A stretch of 23,519 bases of DNA from Parcubacteria group bacterium RIFCSPHIGHO2_01_FULL_47_10b (lineage in GTDB: Bacteria; Patescibacteriota; Minisyncoccia; 2-01-FULL-47-10): contig MHXC01000035.1 of assembly GCA_001824325.1 (NCBI GenBank), positions 1 through 23,519 of the forward strand, read 5' to 3'. Position 1 is the stretch's first letter; each line of letters opens with the position of its first letter. The notes beneath the pieces were generated by a model. The model worked only from the letters and a program-made list of their open reading frames with translations, ran no database searches and was not told the DNA's origin. Position numbers and translations under genes: made by a program. Below, one piece after another: positions 20,984-23,519 of the stretch.

Positions 20984-22843
20984 TCACATTTTTTCCGGCA
21001 CCGGTATGCCGAGAATGGTTAATCCATTATGTAGGACCTGTGCTACTGCTGCAGTTATGGTGACACGAATTTTTTGCTGCTCCCCAGTGTCCGCTTGTAA
21101 TACCCGATTCCGCGCATAAAAACCATTAAACTGTTGTGCAACATCATACAAAAATGAACAGAGTAGATGGGGTGTGTGTTTTTCAGCAGCTTCTGCCACT
21201 ATTTCCGGGGATCGGTATACAATTCGCAGCACTGATAATTCATCTGGGTTAAGGGTAGGGGTTGCTTGCTGGAAATATGATGTATCGAAACCAGTTCCTC
21301 GTTCGTCTACTTGCCTACCAATGCTTCGGGCCCGCGCATACGTATATTGTAAGTACGGCCCTGAATTCCCTTCGAAACTAATCGATTGATTGAAATCAAA
21401 CACAATATCGCTCCCGATGTTCGATTTCAGTAACGCATATTTTATCGCGCCGATAGTTATGTGTTCCGCCACCGCAGGCCGCTCATCTACTGAAAGCTTA
21501 AACTGCTCGCCCGATGACATTACACCAAGTACGCGCTCTTTCACATCGGCCAACAGCGATTCCGCCGCTATCACCGTTCCGGTTCGACTACTCATTTTTC
21601 CTTCGGGAAGTCGAATAAATCCGTGCGACAAATGAGACGTTTTCTCACCAAGCTCGGGGTTAATAGCTCGCAATGCGCTTAGTACAACCCGAAAGTAGTC
21701 TTTTTGTTCGTTGCCGGTAATAATCAGCGACTTGTCATAGGCAAAATCGCGTTGCTTTAATAATGGAAGCCCGAGGTCTTTTGCCTCATACGTCGGCAGT
21801 CCGATACTATTAATAAAGACGCGTTTATGTAATCCGCTGCCGGATGCATCAAACACAATTGCTCCCCTATCGCCGACCTCGAATACGCCTTTCGCCAAGA
21901 ACTGCTTCACAACTACATACCCCTCCTGCGCGCTCTCGCTCTCAAAATAATAGTGCGCGAATGTAGTACCAAGGCGTTGATATATAGTTTCAAAATATGC
22001 TAAACTCCATTCGCGTCCTTTCAGCCATAATTGATACACATCATCAGGTTTCCATGGACTTTCGGGAGTTCTGGGATTACTCGCTTTCTTTAATGTCGCA
22101 TAATCTATCTTCATTTCCTTTCCACTCTCTCTTAAAAACCGCTCACTTACTTCATATATAAGGCCGTTGAGAGACTCAATTTCGGTCTTTGCGGCTTCAT
22201 CTGTCTCATATGCCTCTGCGCCTGCAGCATAAACTTTGCCCATCCATGTCGCGCGCTCGGGCAAAGATAATTTTTCAACAGACGCAAGCGACCGACCCGT
22301 ATTTTTCTCATCCTGTAGCATTCCCCAAATCGCTTTGGCCACATGCATACCAACATCTCCCTGGTAACAGACACGCGCGACTCGCCACCCCTGCGACTCA
22401 TATAATCGAGACAGACACTCCCCTACTGTATTGCTATACAGATGTCCGAGATGAAACACTTTGAATGGATTCGGGTCGGTGAATTCAATGACAATAAGTG
22501 GTGCCTTTGGATCGGTTGTGGCGACATTGCTCGTCTGGTACGCCTGATGTATCTCGGATATTCCTCGGACAAGCGCAATTACTGATAGATGGATATTGAT
22601 AAAGCCTGGAGGAACAACCTCGACTCGTTCGACAAGCGGACTTTTCTCTAACTTTTGCACAATCTCCTGTACGACTTCCATGGGTGGCCGCTTCTGTTTT
22701 TTGCCCAGTGCCAAGGCAATGGCGGACGCATAATCGCCATGTGTCGGATCTTTCGGGTGCTCAATCGTCACGATCACAGATTCGTCACCAGTGATCGACG
22801 TCACGCCGCGCAAAAACCATGCATGTATCTCCTCTCGAATCAT
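20984..22843 (-). CDS. argS: Arginyl-tRNA synthetase
   Basis: 619 aa class I synthetase. An N-terminal Add-1 domain (1-110, with HGDYASAIALALGK) precedes the catalytic domain. The HIGH motif is in FTDPNPFKVFHLGHLYSNTVGE (HLGH at 131-134), a variant of the more common NPTGPLHVGH. The KMSKS loop is GKMSSRTG. The DALR anticodon domain has YLQYTYARARS. The ATG at 22843 follows serS by 26 bp without a Shine-Dalgarno. The length is slightly above the usual 560-600 because of insertions in the catalytic part (for example 180-270). Part of the minus-strand run, with serS upstream and the methyltransferase downstream. Confidence 0.96.
   Translation of the reverse strand: MIREEIHAWFLRGVTSITGDESVIVTIEHPKDPTHGDYASAIALALGKKQKRPPMEVVQEIVQKLEKSPLVERVEVVPPGFINIHLSVIALVRGISEIHQAYQTSNVATTDPKAPLIVIEFTDPNPFKVFHLGHLYSNTVGECLSRLYESQGWRVARVCYQGDVGMHVAKAIWGMLQDEKNTGRSLASVEKLSLPERATWMGKVYAAGAEAYETDEAAKTEIESLNGLIYEVSERFLRESGKEMKIDYATLKKASNPRTPESPWKPDDVYQLWLKGREWSLAYFETIYQRLGTTFAHYYFESESAQEGYVVVKQFLAKGVFEVGDRGAIVFDASGSGLHKRVFINSIGLPTYEAKDLGLPLLKQRDFAYDKSLIITGNEQKDYFRVVLSALRAINPELGEKTSHLSHGFIRLPEGKMSSRTGTVIAAESLLADVKERVLGVMSSGEQFKLSVDERPAVAEHITIGAIKYALLKSNIGSDIVFDFNQSISFEGNSGPYLQYTYARARSIGRQVDERGTGFDTSYFQQATPTLNPDELSVLRIVYRSPEIVAEAAEKHTPHLLCSFLYDVAQQFNGFYARNRVLQADTGEQQKIRVTITAAVAQVLHNGLTILGIPVPEKM
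22092..22104 (-). repeat. Copy of over-represented word (ATTATGCGACATT)
   Basis: Exact 13-mer inside argS, - strand, read in frame D-Y-A-T-L. This differs from the I-M-R-H frame of the pyrG and gltX copies, so the DNA word rather than a shared peptide is conserved. Confidence 0.7.
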
Positions 22844-22869
22844 ACGAATAATGGAAAATCAGTTATGCG

Positions 22870-23519
22870 TTATGCGCGCTTTGTACGGATCACATCAGTA
22901 CCGACATACGGCTGCAATATTTTTGGTACGCGTACCGATCCATCTGCTTGCTGGAAGTTATCGAGGATAGCTGCTAATGGACGTGTGTTCGTTAGCGCAG
23001 TCGAGCTCAACGTATGCACATAACGGGTATCTCCGCCGCCTATGGGTCGATATCGAATGTTCAAGCGACGCGCGTGATACTCGTGTAAGTCAGAGTTACT
23101 CATGACTTCCATGTACGTTTGCTGGCTCGAGAGCCACACTTCTACGTCCCATTTACGGTACGTCGGCATTCCTACGTCGCCGCTACACATCTCAAGAACA
23201 TGGTACGGCAATTCAAGATCTTGCAAAATTTCTTCTTCGATTGCCAAAATTTCTTTCATGCAGTCTTGGCTCGTTTCAGGCGTTGTAAAATATATCATTT
23301 CCAATTTTTCAAACTGATGCACGCGTTTAATGCCGCGCACATCCTTGCCATGCGATCCTGCTTCACGGCGAAAACATACCGAGTGGCCTAAATATTTTTT
23401 CGGTAATTCACTCTCCTTCAAAATATCGCTGTCATGGTATGAGACAATCGCCTGTTCTGAAGTCCCAACTAAATATTCATCGGTACCTTTCTCTGCAGGA
23501 TTCCCAATTTTGTAAATCT
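22870..23519 (-). CDS. serS: Seryl-tRNA synthetase, C-terminal part (5' end outside window)
   Basis: The open frame continues through the right edge, so the gene is partial; the visible part is about 216 residues. It begins in the catalytic core with DEYLVGTSEQA, which positions Ser and ATP. Motif 2 follows (SVCFRREAGSHGKDVRGIKRVHQFEKLE), and motif 3 comes last (TNTRPLAAILDNFQQADGSVRVPKILQPYVG) with its Arg kept. The usual G-R of motif 3 is T-R here. The N-terminal tRNA-binding coiled coil lies outside. The TTG at 23421 is internal, not a start. It is the first visible gene of the minus-strand run, 26 bp before argS. Confidence 0.95.
   Translation of the reverse strand, partial: IYKIGNPAEKGTDEYLVGTSEQAIVSYHDSDILKESELPKKYLGHSVCFRREAGSHGKDVRGIKRVHQFEKLEMIYFTTPETSQDCMKEILAIEEEILQDLELPYHVLEMCSGDVGMPTYRKWDVEVWLSSQQTYMEVMSNSDLHEYHARRLNIRYRPIGGGDTRYVHTLSSTALTNTRPLAAILDNFQQADGSVRVPKILQPYVGTDVIRTKRA

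Noticed and set aside
22863..22876. Tandem TTATGCG near the serS end, also TTATGCG repeats at 20367-20382 on the - strand and ATTATGCGTC at 22725-22734
   Set aside because: They share only the inner 7-8 bases of the repeated word, so I did not count them as exact copies; they may be degenerate relatives.
1..23519. CRISPR arrays, insertion sequences, rRNA or tRNA genes
   Set aside because: Looked for repeats with regular spacers, transposase motifs and tRNA cores on both strands; none seen.

Overview
This window looks like a piece of a small, streamlined bacterial chromosome of the Candidate Phyla Radiation (Patescibacteria), most likely a Parcubacteria-type lineage. That placement is inference. 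It rests on very tight packing with many gene overlaps, many starts without a Shine-Dalgarno sequence, some promoters that imply leaderless mRNAs, a 7TM-type sensor kinase with the H-box wording common in these genomes, and short or variant housekeeping enzymes such as an AspRS without its GAD insert. UGA is used as an ordinary stop. Retention of bL9 argues against the CPR groups reported to lack it.

Left part (1-7.2 kb, mostly + strand). The 3' end of a PDZ/S41 C-terminal processing protease is followed by a gene-free stretch whose nested complementary segments suggest a structured RNA of about 165 nt. Next come ispG (MEP isoprenoid pathway) and a small coiled-coil protein, closed by a terminator. 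A divergent accessory pair follows: a minimal MNT-type nucleotidyltransferase with a truncated HepT-like remnant behind it, and a DUF3800 protein. A candidate small RNA with a near-consensus promoter on the minus strand lies before rplI and pyrG. The 3' end of pyrG overlaps the 3' end of rpmA by 122 bp, tail to tail. A membrane-anchored Ada-like protein closes this part.

Middle (7.2-9.1 kb). Genes from the left (+) and right (-) converge here around an AT-rich stretch of about 400 bp without convincing genes. It holds a dif-like 11-6-11 palindrome (7681-7708). A short word, ATTATGCGAC, occurs six times exactly in the window, far above chance. All copies left of this point are on the + strand and all copies right of it are on the - strand. 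Together this suggests a replication-terminus or chromosome-segregation landmark. This is a hypothesis, not a demonstration.

Right part (9.1-23.5 kb, all - strand). One long, dense gene run reads serS, argS, methyltransferase, plsC-like, sensor kinase, aspS, D-Ala-D-Ala carboxypeptidase, mraY, ftsW, murG, gltX and an EnvC-like M23 peptidase. It interleaves charging of Ser, Arg, Asp and Glu with lipid II synthesis (MraY, MurG), glycan polymerisation (FtsW), peptide trimming and septal hydrolase activation. Translation, membrane and cell-wall functions may therefore be co-expressed, with at least one internal promoter in front of aspS.
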